Positions 45,215-54,145 of a stretch of DNA of 64,000 nucleotides are shown here, piece after piece. Each line of letters starts with the position of its first letter. Position 1 is the first letter of the stretch. The notes under the pieces were generated by a model. That model made no database searches and had not been told where the DNA came from. It was given only the letters and a program-made list of their open reading frames with translations. The position numbers and the translations under genes were made by a program. The stretch covers positions 5,106 to 69,105 of the forward strand of contig CAJUID010000012.1 of NCBI GenBank assembly GCA_910585905.1. The letters run 5' to 3'. The stretch comes from an uncultured Lachnospiraceae bacterium (lineage in GTDB: Bacteria; Bacillota; Clostridia; Lachnospirales; Lachnospiraceae).

Positions 45215-46462
45215 ATGGAAAAAAGATGTGTAATTACCGGGCTTGGAGCAGTTACGCCGCTTGGAAATACTGTTGATGCCTTTTGGGATGGGATTCGGAA
45301 TGGTGTCTGTGGTATTGACTACATTAAAAAATTTGACACGACAGAGTTTAAGGTGAAAATAGCGGCAGAGGTGAAGGATTTTAATCCAGAATTGTATATG
45401 TCAAAAAAAGATGTAAAGAGGAATGATCTTTTTGCAATTTACGGCATGGCAGCGGGAGTTCAGGCGTTTGAGGATTCCGGCATCAATATGGAAAATGAAG
45501 ATGCTGACCGGGTAGGTGTTATTGTTGGTTCTGGTGTCGGCGGCCTTATGACAATGGAAGAGCAGGTTCGCAGAATGGATGAGAAGGGGCCTGCAAGAGT
45601 TTCCCCGCTTTTTATTACAATGACAATAGGAAATATGGTTGCCGGCAATATTGCAATCCGAATCGGGGCAAAGGGTGTCTGTGAGGATATTGTAACGGCA
45701 TGTGCAACTGGAAATAACTGCATTGGGACAGCATTCCGCAATATTAAGCATGGTTATCTGGATGTCTGTGTTGCCGGGGGAGCTGAAGGTTCCATCTGTG
45801 AGGTTGGGGTAGCTGGATTTACAAATCTGACAGCCTTGACGACAGAAGAAGACCCGAAAAAGGCATGCCGCCCATTTGACAAGGAGAGAAATGGTTTTGT
45901 AATGGGTGATGGAGCCGGCATTTTGGTGTTGGAAGAATTAGAACATGCATTGGCACGTGGCGCAAAGATTTACGGAGAAATTGTAGGATATGGTGCATCT
46001 TGCGATGCGTATCATGTTACGCTGCCAGACCCAGACGGAAAGGGCGGCGCAAAAGCAATGCATCTTGCGATGAAAGAGGCAGGAATTACACCGGAGCAGG
46101 TAGACTATATTAATGCTCACGGAACTAGTACCCCGGCAAATGATGTGGGAGAGACAAAGGCAATTAAGCTTGCATTAGGGGAGGAGGCGGCGAAAAAGGC
46201 TGCCATCAGTTCTACAAAGTCTATGACGGGCCATTTATTAGGTGCAGCTGGCGCTGTAGAAGCGATTTGTTGTGTAAAGGCTTTGCAGGAAGGATTTTTA
46301 CCGCCAACTATCAATTATCATACACCGGATGAACAGTGTGATCTGGATTATATTCCAAATCAGGGTAGGGAGGCGAAAGATGCAGTGTATGCATTGTCAA
46401 ATTCATTAGGATTCGGCGGGCATAATGCTGTACTTTGTTTTAAAAAGTGGAGTGGTAAATAG
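45215..46462 (+). CDS. fabF: 3-oxoacyl-ACP synthase II (FabF)
   Basis: A 415-residue elongating condensing enzyme. Catalytic Cys163 (VTACATGNN), His302 (NAHGTSTPAND) and His340 (STKSMTGHLLGAAG) are present, and RRVVITGLG-type residues at the start (KRCVITGLGAVTPLGN). It joins malonyl-ACP to the growing chain. A 62-base gap separates it from fabG. GCAGGAGG lies before ATG 45215. Confidence 0.95.
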   Translation: MEKRCVITGLGAVTPLGNTVDAFWDGIRNGVCGIDYIKKFDTTEFKVKIAAEVKDFNPELYMSKKDVKRNDLFAIYGMAAGVQAFEDSGINMENEDADRVGVIVGSGVGGLMTMEEQVRRMDEKGPARVSPLFITMTIGNMVAGNIAIRIGAKGVCEDIVTACATGNNCIGTAFRNIKHGYLDVCVAGGAEGSICEVGVAGFTNLTALTTEEDPKKACRPFDKERNGFVMGDGAGILVLEELEHALARGAKIYGEIVGYGASCDAYHVTLPDPDGKGGAKAMHLAMKEAGITPEQVDYINAHGTSTPANDVGETKAIKLALGEEAAKKAAISSTKSMTGHLLGAAGAVEAICCVKALQEGFLPPTINYHTPDEQCDLDYIPNQGREAKDAVYALSNSLGFGGHNAVLCFKKWSGK

Positions 46463-46523
46463 AAGTCTTTTACGCGAATAACGGGGGAGACATGGATTAA
46501 GTATAGAAAGGCTGGTAATCAGT

Positions 46524-47024
46524 ATGCAGTATGATGAAGTCAAGGAATTAATTGCCATATTTGAAAAGACAGATTTAAATGATATGGAAGTGCAGTTAGA
46601 TAATGCAAGAATCCGGCTGAACCGTGGCGCTGTGTCTCCATGGATGATGCCGCCTGCAATGCCACAGCCGATTGTGCAGCCACCTGCAATGTCTGTGCCG
46701 GTCAGCCAGAATGGGAAGCCGGAGGATGTACCGGATATTGCCGCAGCACAGGCGGAGAATGTGTCAAGCCAAAAGGCAGTGGAAGAGGGAGCAAAAGTAA
46801 TTAAGGCACCGATTGTTGGTACATTTTATCAAAGTTCGGCGCCGGAGGAGGCTCCGTTTGTAAAGGTTGGCGATACAGTATCAGAAGGTGATGTTGTGTG
46901 TATTATAGAGGCAATGAAGTTTATGAATGAGGTAAATAGCGAAGTGAGCGGTACGATTACGGAAGTTCTTGTAAAGGATGGCCAGTTTGTGGAATATGGG
47001 CAAGAGCTGTTCCGTTTAAAGTAG
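46524..47024 (+). CDS. accB: acetyl-CoA carboxylase biotin carboxyl carrier protein
   Basis: A 166-residue carrier. The N-terminal helix is followed by a Pro/Met/Gln-rich flexible linker (about 40-60) and a C-terminal biotinyl domain. Lys132 in EAMKFM is the biotinylation site. The usual EAMKLMN reads EAMKFMN. It moves carboxyl groups between AccC and AccAD to give malonyl-CoA. Confidence 0.95.
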   Translation: MQYDEVKELIAIFEKTDLNDMEVQLDNARIRLNRGAVSPWMMPPAMPQPIVQPPAMSVPVSQNGKPEDVPDIAAAQAENVSSQKAVEEGAKVIKAPIVGTFYQSSAPEEAPFVKVGDTVSEGDVVCIIEAMKFMNEVNSEVSGTITEVLVKDGQFVEYGQELFRLK

Positions 47025-47055
47025 TTGCCACTTTTATTCAGAAAGGATAAATCAT

Positions 47056-47484
47056 ATGTTAATGGATATCAACGAGATTATGTCGATTATTCCCCACAGG
47101 CAGCCTTTTCTTCTGATTGACCGTGTGGAAGAGATGGTAGAGGGAAAATCAATTACAGCTCTAAAGAATGTATCGTATAATGAACCTTTTTTTGCCGGGC
47201 ATTTTCCACAGGAACCGGTTATGCCTGGTGTGTTGATTGTAGAAGCACTGGCGCAGGCTGGGGCGGTAGCAATTTTATCAATGGAGCAGTTTCGCGGAAA
47301 GACTGGATATTTTGGGGCAATCAAGAATGCGAAGTTTAAGAGAAAAGTTGTTCCGGGTGACACTCTCAGGCTGGAACTAGAAATTGATAAATTAAAGCGG
47401 AATATTGGTATTGGCCATGGCACTGCCTATGTCGGGGATGAAGTGGCAGCACAGGTAGAGCAGTTTATGTTTATCATTGAGTGA
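47056..47484 (+). CDS. fabZ: 3-hydroxyacyl-ACP dehydratase (FabZ)
   Basis: A 142-residue hot-dog-fold enzyme that removes water from 3-hydroxyacyl-ACP. Catalytic His49 lies in FFAGHFPQEPVMPG and Glu63 in EALAQ. GAAAGGAT precedes ATG 47056 (ATG 47062 also possible). No fabM or fabN isomerase is seen next to it, so the unsaturated-acid route must come from elsewhere or be absent. Confidence 0.95.
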   Translation: MLMDINEIMSIIPHRQPFLLIDRVEEMVEGKSITALKNVSYNEPFFAGHFPQEPVMPGVLIVEALAQAGAVAILSMEQFRGKTGYFGAIKNAKFKRKVVPGDTLRLELEIDKLKRNIGIGHGTAYVGDEVAAQVEQFMFIIE

Positions 47485-47545
47485 TAGTTAAAATCATCCG
47501 GCGGAGTGATTGGCTTTGCCTGGGATTTGGATATTGGAGGCGCAG

Positions 47546-48892
47546 ATGTTTGACAAAGTATTAATAGCAAATCGGGGAGAAATCGCAGTCCGGATTATCA
47601 GGGCATGCCGTGAGATGGGAATTAAAACGGTAGCAGTTTTTTCGGAGCCGGACAGGGAGGCACTTCATGCCCAGCTTGCGGATGAGGCGGTTTGTATTGG
47701 CTCGGCAAAGGCGGCAGACAGTTATAACAATATGACGAATATCATCAGTGCCGCGGTAGAAAAGAAGGCGCAGGCAATTCATCCGGGATTCGGATTTTTG
47801 TCGGAGAATAGTACATTTGCGGCAATGTGTGAAGAGTGCAATATTAAGTTTATCGGACCTGATCCATCTGTTATTGATGCGATGGGCAACAAATCCAATG
47901 CCAGGGCAATGATGATTCAGGCAGATGTGCCGGTAATCCCAGGGAGTGATGGGATTATAGAGAATATGGAACAGGCATATGAGACTGCGGAGAAGCTTGG
48001 ATATCCAGTGATGGTAAAGGCTTCCGCAGGCGGCGGCGGAAAAGGAATCCGTATAGTTCGAAAAAAAGAGGAGCTGCAGAAGGCATTTGAGTCAGCAAAA
48101 AGTGAGACAAAGGCGGCATTTGGTGATGATACCATGTATATGGAGAAGGTAATAGAAAATGCCAGGCATATTGAAGTTCAGATTTTAGGTGATAATTACG
48201 GAAATGTAGTTCACCTTGGAGAGCGGGATTGCTCGCTGCAGAGGAAAAACCAGAAGGTGTTAGAGGAAGCACCAAGCCCTGCCGTTTCTGAGGAAACAAG
48301 GGAAAAGATGTGTGCTGCAGCAGTTCGTGCGGCAGAGGCGGCAGGCTACCAGAGTGCCGGGACAATCGAGTTTTTATACGACAAGTCGGGCCAATTTTAT
48401 TTTATGGAGATGAATACAAGAGTTCAGGTAGAGCACCCGGTAACGGAAATGATTACTGGGATTGATATTATTAAGGAGCAGATTCGGATTGCGGATGGCA
48501 GTAAGCTTTCTGTAAGGCAACAGGATATTCAGATAAACGGCCATGCGATTGAGTGCCGGATTAATGCGGAAAATCCTGATAGGGGGTTTGCACCATGTCC
48601 GGGGCTTATTGATTATCTATTGCTTCCGGCGGGCGGCCTTGGTATCCGCGTTGATACTGCGGTGTATGAAGGATATGAGATTCCGCCATATTATGATTCT
48701 ATGATTGCCAAGGTAATTGTTCATGGAAAGAACCGCAAGGAAGCAATCGCAAAGATGCGGCGGGCATTATATGAGTTTATTATAGACGGAATTGATACGA
48801 ATATTGAATTTCAGAATCGCATCCTGAACCATAAAGATTATATTGCAGGGGAGTTTGATACTTCTTTTCTGGAAAATAATCTGATAGAATAG
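47546..48892 (+). CDS. accC: acetyl-CoA carboxylase biotin carboxylase subunit
   Basis: A 448-residue ATP-grasp enzyme that carboxylates the biotin on AccB. IANRGEIAVRIIRACREMG starts the protein. ASAGGGGKGIRIV is the glycine-rich ATP loop and the EMNTRVQVEHPVTEM motif holds metal and catalytic residues. ATG 47546 (GGAGGCGCAG upstream) is preferred over an upstream in-frame start. Confidence 0.95.
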   Translation: MFDKVLIANRGEIAVRIIRACREMGIKTVAVFSEPDREALHAQLADEAVCIGSAKAADSYNNMTNIISAAVEKKAQAIHPGFGFLSENSTFAAMCEECNIKFIGPDPSVIDAMGNKSNARAMMIQADVPVIPGSDGIIENMEQAYETAEKLGYPVMVKASAGGGGKGIRIVRKKEELQKAFESAKSETKAAFGDDTMYMEKVIENARHIEVQILGDNYGNVVHLGERDCSLQRKNQKVLEEAPSPAVSEETREKMCAAAVRAAEAAGYQSAGTIEFLYDKSGQFYFMEMNTRVQVEHPVTEMITGIDIIKEQIRIADGSKLSVRQQDIQINGHAIECRINAENPDRGFAPCPGLIDYLLLPAGGLGIRVDTAVYEGYEIPPYYDSMIAKVIVHGKNRKEAIAKMRRALYEFIIDGIDTNIEFQNRILNHKDYIAGEFDTSFLENNLIE

Positions 48893-48991
48893 AGACGAAA
48901 GGACGATCCACAGACTTTTTGGAACAGTCCCTAGCGGTTTAATGATTATTCATAATGATGCGCAGTGACTTGCGCAGGACTGGAGAATGCC

Positions 48992-49879
48992 TTGAATTTA
49001 TTTGGAAAAAAGAGTTATGTCTCCATTGACGGTGGAGAACGGACAAAGAAGAGTGATAAGAGACGGCAGAAAGCCGAGCCTTCTATTCCGGATGGAATGT
49101 GGATAAAATGTAATACCTGTAAAGCGATTATTTATAAAAAAGAAGTGACAGAGTATAAACTCTGCCCAAACTGTGATGCCCATTTCCGAATGAGCCCGGC
49201 GGAGAGAATTGCTGTTACATGTGATGAGGGTACCTTTGAGGAATTAGATGCAAAAATGCAGCCGCAGAATCCAATGGATTATCCAGAGTATGATAGTGTG
49301 ATTCAAAAGGCGCAGAAAAAGGCGGGTATTCTTGAGGGGGTTGTGACCGGAAGATGTAAAATCCACGGCCAGGATACAGTGATAGCCATTATGGACAGCC
49401 ATTTTATGATGGGCAGCATGGGGTCCGTTGTCGGGGAAAAGGTAACAAGGGCAGTGGAGTTTGCAACTAGTAACAGCCTTCCGATTATTATTTTTACAAC
49501 ATCCGGCGGCGCAAGGATGCAGGAGGGAATTATTTCTTTGATGCAGATGGCAAAGGTATCTGAGGCTCTTGGCCGGCATGACGAAGCAGGGCTTTTGTAT
49601 GTGACAGTTTTGACAGACCCTACGACAGGTGGTGTGACAGCCAGCTTTGCAATGCTTGGGGACATTATTCTTTCTGAGCCAAAGGCTTTGATTGGATTTG
49701 CAGGCCAGCGAGTGATCCAGGGGACAATCCATCAGCAGCTCCCAGAAGGATTTCAGAGGGCAGAATTTCAGCTAGAGCATGGATTTGTTGATAGGATAGT
49801 CCACAGGGAAAAACTTAGGGATGAGCTTGGAAAAATCCTGCGCCTGCACAGTCAGCCAGAAAGTGAGGGGGCAAAATGA
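48992..49879 (+). CDS. accD: acetyl-CoA carboxylase carboxyltransferase subunit beta
   Basis: About 295 residues. An N-terminal four-cysteine zinc ribbon (Cys40, 43, 58, 61) is followed by the crotonase-fold carboxyltransferase domain with TTSGGARMQEG and DPTTGGVTASFAMLGD. TTG 48992 is chosen because GGAG is 6 bases away and the product begins M-N-L-F-G-K-K as in other AccD proteins; GTG 48965 is the alternative. The end overlaps accA by four bases, so the two subunits of the alpha2beta2 enzyme are made together. Confidence 0.93.
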   Translation: MNLFGKKSYVSIDGGERTKKSDKRRQKAEPSIPDGMWIKCNTCKAIIYKKEVTEYKLCPNCDAHFRMSPAERIAVTCDEGTFEELDAKMQPQNPMDYPEYDSVIQKAQKKAGILEGVVTGRCKIHGQDTVIAIMDSHFMMGSMGSVVGEKVTRAVEFATSNSLPIIIFTTSGGARMQEGIISLMQMAKVSEALGRHDEAGLLYVTVLTDPTTGGVTASFAMLGDIILSEPKALIGFAGQRVIQGTIHQQLPEGFQRAEFQLEHGFVDRIVHREKLRDELGKILRLHSQPESEGAK

Positions 49880-50673
49880 GCGATGCAATGAAATCTGTGG
49901 CCATTGTCAGGAAGATAGAGCGACCGAATACAAAACAATTTATCGGGAAAATTTTTAAGGATTTCCTAGAATTTCATGGTGACCGGCTTTTTGCAGATGA
50001 TGGCGCCATTGTTGGAGGAATTGCATCTCTAGATGGAATTCCGGTTACGGTAATCGGGATACAGAAAGGGCATACACTGGAGGAGAACGTTGCCTGCAAT
50101 TTTGGCGCACCGAATCCAGAGGGATACCGGAAGGCGCTTCGTTTGATGAAACAGGCAGAAAAGTTTCACCGCCCTGTTATTACATTTATCAATACGGCAG
50201 GGGCATTTTGCGGCATTGGTGCAGAGGAACGTGGGCAGGGTGAGGCGATTGCCAGGAACCTAATGGAGATGTCAAGGTTAAAAACACCGATTATCAGCAT
50301 CTTTATTGGCGAAGGTGGAAGCGGTGGCGCATTAGCGCTGGCAGTGGGAGACTGCGTATGGATGTTGGAACATGGCATGTACTCAGTGTTATCACCGGAG
50401 GGGTTTGCAAGTATTCTGTGGAGGGATTCTTCGAGGGCGGCGGAAGCTGCTGCTTTGATGAAAATGACAGCAAGGGACTTGCTTCAAAATGAAGTTATTG
50501 ATAGAATGTTTATAGAGCCGAGAGAGGGGCTGGAAAATAATTTAGAATATACTACAGCAGAAATTAAATCGGCACTGCTTGAAACAATTCCAGAGCTAAT
50601 GGGAATGGATTTGGGCCATCTTTTAGAAAAGAGGTATCAGCGTTTCCGTAAGTTTGGGGAATTTGTGGAATAA
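49876..50673 (+). CDS. accA: acetyl-CoA carboxylase carboxyltransferase subunit alpha
   Basis: A 265-residue crotonase-fold subunit. PNPEGYRKALRLMKQAEKF and INTAGAFCGIGAEERGQGEAIA form the CoA-binding part. GEGGSGGALALAVGD and SVLSPEGFASILWRD are typical of AccA. The N-terminal 50 residues of longer AccA proteins are missing, as in other Firmicutes. This is the last gene of the fatty-acid operon. Confidence 0.95.
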   Translation: MSDAMKSVAIVRKIERPNTKQFIGKIFKDFLEFHGDRLFADDGAIVGGIASLDGIPVTVIGIQKGHTLEENVACNFGAPNPEGYRKALRLMKQAEKFHRPVITFINTAGAFCGIGAEERGQGEAIARNLMEMSRLKTPIISIFIGEGGSGGALALAVGDCVWMLEHGMYSVLSPEGFASILWRDSSRAAEAAALMKMTARDLLQNEVIDRMFIEPREGLENNLEYTTAEIKSALLETIPELMGMDLGHLLEKRYQRFRKFGEFVE

Positions 50674-50680
50674 ACATTTT

Positions 50681-50710
50681 GGGGAAGGCAGGAATGCTAC
50701 TGTTTTCCCT
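50681..50710 (+). terminator. possible weak terminator after accA
   Basis: GGGGAAGGCAG and CTGTTTTCCCT can form an 11-bp stem using three G-U pairs, with an 8-base loop. No T-run follows. Confidence 0.35.
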
Positions 50711-50856
50711 ATCGTTTGTATAATAAGACGTATCATTAAAAGTGAATGGCAGAAAGATTTTGTTCTTTACAGGCAGAGATAGATTTTGGGAGTGCTGTCT
50801 AAAGAATGGGTTTTTCTGCCATTTTATTTCATTATTATGGAGGAAGGGATAGCAAA

Positions 50857-51543
50857 ATGAACATTTGTATTTGTGATGATGAGGTACATGAGAGGAAACT
50901 GATCAAAGTGATTTGTGAGGAATACTTTGCGGGGAGGAATCTGTCTTACAAAATTTGTGAGGCAAAAAGCGGCATGGAGGTTTTGGAGCAAGAAGAACAG
51001 ATTGATTTGCTGATATTGGACATTGAGATGCCAGGGATGGATGGTGTAACGCTGAAAGACCAGCTACAGACTGGAAACAGCCAGACAAAGGTAATCTTTG
51101 TGACAAGCCATGATGAAATGATGCCAGATGCGTTTGGTGTTAATGTGATTGGTTTTATCTGTAAGGAATGGCTGTCTGCGAAACTAAACAGGTATCTTGG
51201 CCTTGCCATAACGCTTTATGGAAAGGATATTATAATTGATGAGACTTACCATAGCAGGGATGTTATTAAGATTCATTCGGAGCGTGAATATTGTAATCTG
51301 TATTTTAAGGATGGTACGACAGCACTTGTTCGGAGCAGCTTGAAGGATATGGAGCAGCTGCTCCGCGAAGCTGATTTTGTGCAGGTCAGCCGGGGATGGC
51401 TGGTAAACCTTAAATTTATCGGAAAACATACAAAGAAGAGAATCTATCTGCTGGGAGAAGAAATTGTTGTGAACCGTGGATTTCGAGAAAGTTTTGATGA
51501 ACTGTATGAGAGTTTTTGTGAGAGAAATGCGAGGTATTATTGA
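50857..51543 (+). CDS. LytTR-family response regulator, AgrA/ComE-like
   Basis: A 228-residue regulator. The receiver domain (about 1-120) has Asp7/Asp8 and phosphorylation site Asp55 (LLILDIEMPG). The LytTR DNA-binding domain (about 125-228) contains IKIHSEREYCNLYF and FVQVSRGWLVNLKFI. LytTR proteins bind direct repeats about two helical turns apart. ATG 50857 has GGAGGAAGG upstream, and the longer frame has no site. The stop overlaps the kinase start (TGATG), so the pair is translated together. A 130-base gap from accA includes a TATAAT near 50718 but no clear -35 box. Confidence 0.88.
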   Translation: MNICICDDEVHERKLIKVICEEYFAGRNLSYKICEAKSGMEVLEQEEQIDLLILDIEMPGMDGVTLKDQLQTGNSQTKVIFVTSHDEMMPDAFGVNVIGFICKEWLSAKLNRYLGLAITLYGKDIIIDETYHSRDVIKIHSEREYCNLYFKDGTTALVRSSLKDMEQLLREADFVQVSRGWLVNLKFIGKHTKKRIYLLGEEIVVNRGFRESFDELYESFCERNARYY

Positions 51544-52859
51544 TGAGTTTCTGTGAATGGGTTTACCATATTATAATTGAGGGGATAAAATACATAATTA
51601 TAGGACATTACTTTTTTGGATTTGAGTATAGCCAGAAAAAGACAAGGTATTTGCCAATATTGTATGTGTTGTCTATTCCAGTGGTGCAAATATTGATTAA
51701 ATCTGCAGGGATGCCGCATGGAATCTTTTGGTTCAAAAATGCATGGGGAATAATCTTGGTGGTATGTATAATGCAGGGAAAGTTGACAGAAAAAGTCAGA
51801 AGCTTTTTTCTAATGTGGTTTTTTATCACGATGGTGGATGTTATGGTATTTTTTTTAACATTAATGTTTACTATACAAACAGAACCTAGTATTTATATAA
51901 AAATGATTATGGGGTGTATGGGCGCTTTGTTCTGGATTGCATTGGCATATAGAGCAAAATCATTTCAAAAAAAGTGCCAATTATTGTTTCAGGAAATGTC
52001 TACGTCAGAATACTTCCTCTTAATATTTATATTAGTTATCGTTTCACTGGCTTTAGGAGGTGTGCAGAGTTATTGTTATGGGACAATTACGCATGACCAG
52101 AAGGATATTGTTTTTATATTGGTTGTAATCGTAGCAGTAATATTTATAATTATCTGCATTCTACTGTTTTATACAAGGCAGTCAAAGGCTCATCTTGAGA
52201 AATTGCATAATGCAGATATGAGTTATCTGGCGTTACAGCACCAGCATTACAAAAACTCCTTGATGCAGTATGAGGATATGAAGAGTTTGCAGCATGATAT
52301 TAACAAACATATTTTTGTGCTTTCAGAGTTTTGCAGAAATGATAAAATAGACGATTTAAAAAGTTATGTTGAGGAGATAGCGGCAAGCTATGATTCAGTA
52401 AGGACAGTTCAGACAGGAAACTTTTTGGCGGATTCCATAATTAGTTATTCTCTGGGCAAATTGAGTTCAGAGAGAAACTTTAAGTTTCAGATGGATGGAT
52501 ATTTCCCGGAACAGTTCTTTATGGAAGATGTCGATTTTTGTGTTTTGCTATCCAATCTTCTAGAAAATGCAAGGGAGGCGCTGGAGAAGGTGATAGGAAT
52601 GCGCCTGATTCAGATGGAGGTGAAGAGATTCCGGGAGAAATTATATTTGATTGTAAGCAATAGTGTGCCAGAGGGGAAAATTGATTTTAACTGTACCAGC
52701 AAAACGGATGCTGTACATCATGGATATGGAATCCAGAATGTGCGGCGCGTAGTAGAAAAGTATAACGGGACGGTTCAGTGGAAGCAAGAACAAGGCATGG
52801 CGGTTGTTACTATTATATTTCGGCAGGAGGGAGACGATTTTCGAAAGAACCCTAATTAG
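51543..52859 (+). CDS. GHKL-domain sensor histidine kinase, AgrC-like
   Basis: A 438-residue membrane kinase. Five to six hydrophobic segments fill about 1-215, without a large extracellular domain, which suits sensing of a peptide or membrane-soluble signal. The dimerisation helix carries the phosphorylatable His (SLQHDINKH, about 250). The N-box is NLLENAREAL (about 336) and the G-box HHGYGIQNVRRVVEKYNG (about 395). It pairs with the upstream LytTR regulator as in agr, com and bln-type quorum systems. No agrB/agrD-like genes are adjacent; the signal may come from the peptide ORFs downstream (inference). Confidence 0.88.
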   Translation: MSFCEWVYHIIIEGIKYIIIGHYFFGFEYSQKKTRYLPILYVLSIPVVQILIKSAGMPHGIFWFKNAWGIILVVCIMQGKLTEKVRSFFLMWFFITMVDVMVFFLTLMFTIQTEPSIYIKMIMGCMGALFWIALAYRAKSFQKKCQLLFQEMSTSEYFLLIFILVIVSLALGGVQSYCYGTITHDQKDIVFILVVIVAVIFIIICILLFYTRQSKAHLEKLHNADMSYLALQHQHYKNSLMQYEDMKSLQHDINKHIFVLSEFCRNDKIDDLKSYVEEIAASYDSVRTVQTGNFLADSIISYSLGKLSSERNFKFQMDGYFPEQFFMEDVDFCVLLSNLLENAREALEKVIGMRLIQMEVKRFREKLYLIVSNSVPEGKIDFNCTSKTDAVHHGYGIQNVRRVVEKYNGTVQWKQEQGMAVVTIIFRQEGDDFRKNPN

Positions 52860-52879
52860 TTCAATAAATATACAAGACA

Positions 52880-52907
52880 AACTATCCTTAATAAGGATAG
52901 TTTTTTG
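52880..52907 (+). terminator. terminator of the two-component operon
   Basis: AACTATCCTT and AAGGATAGTT with a 3-base loop and T-run. Confidence 0.9.
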
Positions 52908-52912
52908 CTGTT

Positions 52913-52974
52913 TGTAGTAAAAAGTGGCATTCTGTAGCATACCCTTTGCAATGAGGAATAACCTGGGGTATAGT
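52913..52974 (+). promoter_or_regulatory. promoter with upstream direct repeats, candidate LytTR target
   Basis: TTTGCA (52945-52950), an 18-base spacer and TATAGT (52969-52974) form a promoter with a weak -35. TTTGTAGTAA (52911-52920) and TCTGTAGCAT (52931-52940) share TGTAG in direct orientation, exactly 20 bp apart. They end 5 bases before the -35 box, the geometry of AgrA/ComE-type LytTR activator sites. Confidence 0.5.
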
Positions 52975-53032
52975 AGCAGGGTAAAGATTGCAATCTTACC
53001 TTACCCTACAGAGAAGGGAGTGATGCATAATA

Positions 53033-53089
53033 ATGATGCCTTATATATATGATGATTTTGTTAACTTTTTTCATGCTATATTTGGCTAG
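53033..53089 (+). CDS. possible 18-residue peptide (MMPYIYDDFVNFFHAIFG)
   Basis: A short frame starting 52 bases after the predicted transcription start, with AAGGGAG 12 bases before the first ATG (longer spacing than ideal). The peptide is strongly hydrophobic and aromatic with two Asp residues, and could act as a membrane-active or signalling peptide such as delta-toxin. The second ATG gives 17 residues. Translation is unproven. Confidence 0.35.
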   Translation: MMPYIYDDFVNFFHAIFG

Positions 53090-53871
53090 GAACATGATTA
53101 GAAGTCACAAACTACGAGTTTTACCTTACATGGTTGTTTAAGGATTAGAATAGTTTTTTAATTCATGGTAATAGTGAATAATAGTTTTGAAGTGTTTTGA
53201 TGTGCTATAAAAAAAGGTTGCCTTATTTTGCATAGTTTTCTAAGTTATTTAGTAGAAGGTTAGTTTTATTGCCGATAAGATGCAAAGTTTGGTGATTTCA
53301 TCACACTTCGTGTTGGAGTACCTTTTCTTTAATAGAGATACTATAACCTGTAACCAGCCGGCTATAGCACCCAGTTTACCCAATGAATATATTCGGTTTG
53401 GGCGCAGGTGGTATCTATTCATAGGAGTAAGCCCTGTTTTATGTTGCTGGAGTAGCCTGCTATCTATGACGGTAGCCTGGGTGAAGTAATAAGGGCGATT
53501 TACCAAAGATAATATAGGATTGTTCTATGTAGCCATAGGATATAGTTACAAAAGAGGACATTCTTCCATCCAAATGAATGTAATATATTGCAAAAGAAAA
53601 AGGTTTACCTTTGTGGTGAGAAAGTACGGCAGATAGTATCTGACCTTTTGTGGTTTGATTGGTACACAAAAGAGAGTGGTTTCGGTTTAGGCTGGATTCG
53701 CGGTACTTTGCAAATGATATATGCTTCTGTGTAAGTGCAGGGGCAGGAGGTACACTAGAAAATATTTGTCTATCGACAGAGGATTAACAAATGATAAGGA
53801 TTTTGGTTCTTGTAGCCAGATACATAGTACAAAGGATAGTATAGCTGATATTCTATTTTTTTACAGAAGAG

Positions 53872-53927
53872 AAAAAAGTGCCGGATTTCAAGAAAGTGTA
53901 ATGCTTTTTGGAATCCGGTACTTTTTT
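53872..53927 (+). terminator. strong terminator of the candidate RNA
   Basis: A 16-bp stem, AAAAAAGTGCCGGATT with AATCCGGTACTTTTTT (one G-U pair), encloses a 24-base loop and ends in T6. Confidence 0.85.
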
Positions 53928-53970
53928 ATATTTTGATTTGACCTGTGAGGGTGTCAGGGAGTGAATTTAT

Positions 53971-54051
53971 ATGAGATGGAAAAAGATAATATCAAAGAGC
54001 AGGAAGGTGAAAAAGTGTTTAAAAGTCTCTTTCCAGTGCAGATACTATTGA
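53971..54051 (+). CDS. possible 26-residue highly basic peptide
   Basis: ATG 53971 has AGGGAG nine bases upstream. The 26 codons encode ten Lys/Arg residues, one Trp, two Cys (positions 16 and 23) and a Tyr-Tyr end, beginning MRWKKIISKSRKVKKC. Cationic peptides of this sort can be antimicrobial or signalling. An overlapping frame (GTG 54015, 34 codons) also has a ribosome site, so the real frame is uncertain. The rest of 54052-54145 shows a GGGGCT/AGCCCC hairpin only. Confidence 0.3.
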   Translation: MRWKKIISKSRKVKKCLKVSFQCRYY

Positions 54052-54145
54052 GCCAGGGGCTGCTGGGGACAACTGAGTTTGCCAGTAAGCCCCAACACTC
54101 AAAAAGAGGGAAAAGCTGAAACAATGGCTTAGGGCGTTTGCTTGC

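Larger units (their letters stand above)
52981..53927 (+). ncRNA. candidate long structured RNA downstream of the LytTR/GHKL pair
   Basis: The 947 bases from the predicted start to a strong terminator carry no convincing normal gene on either strand. They contain many small hairpins: a bulged stem around the AGATTGCAATCT palindrome near 52985-52996, GTGAT/ATCAC (53292-53304), ACAC/GTGT (53303-53313), a CCCAA/TTGGG stem near 53380-53402, CTATG/CATAG (53525-53538), AAAGG/CCTTT (53599-53612) and CTTTTGTG/CACAAAAG (53645-53672). A short ORF lies near the 5' end. This resembles the layout of staphylococcal RNAIII. No known RNA family was recognised. The stretch could instead be decayed DNA. Confidence 0.4.

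Noticed and set aside
53249..53506. Two overlapping frames of 69 and 85 codons on opposite strands inside the noncoding block
   Set aside because: Neither has a ribosome site or a recognisable motif, they overlap each other almost fully, and the region is full of hairpins. They were treated as chance frames.
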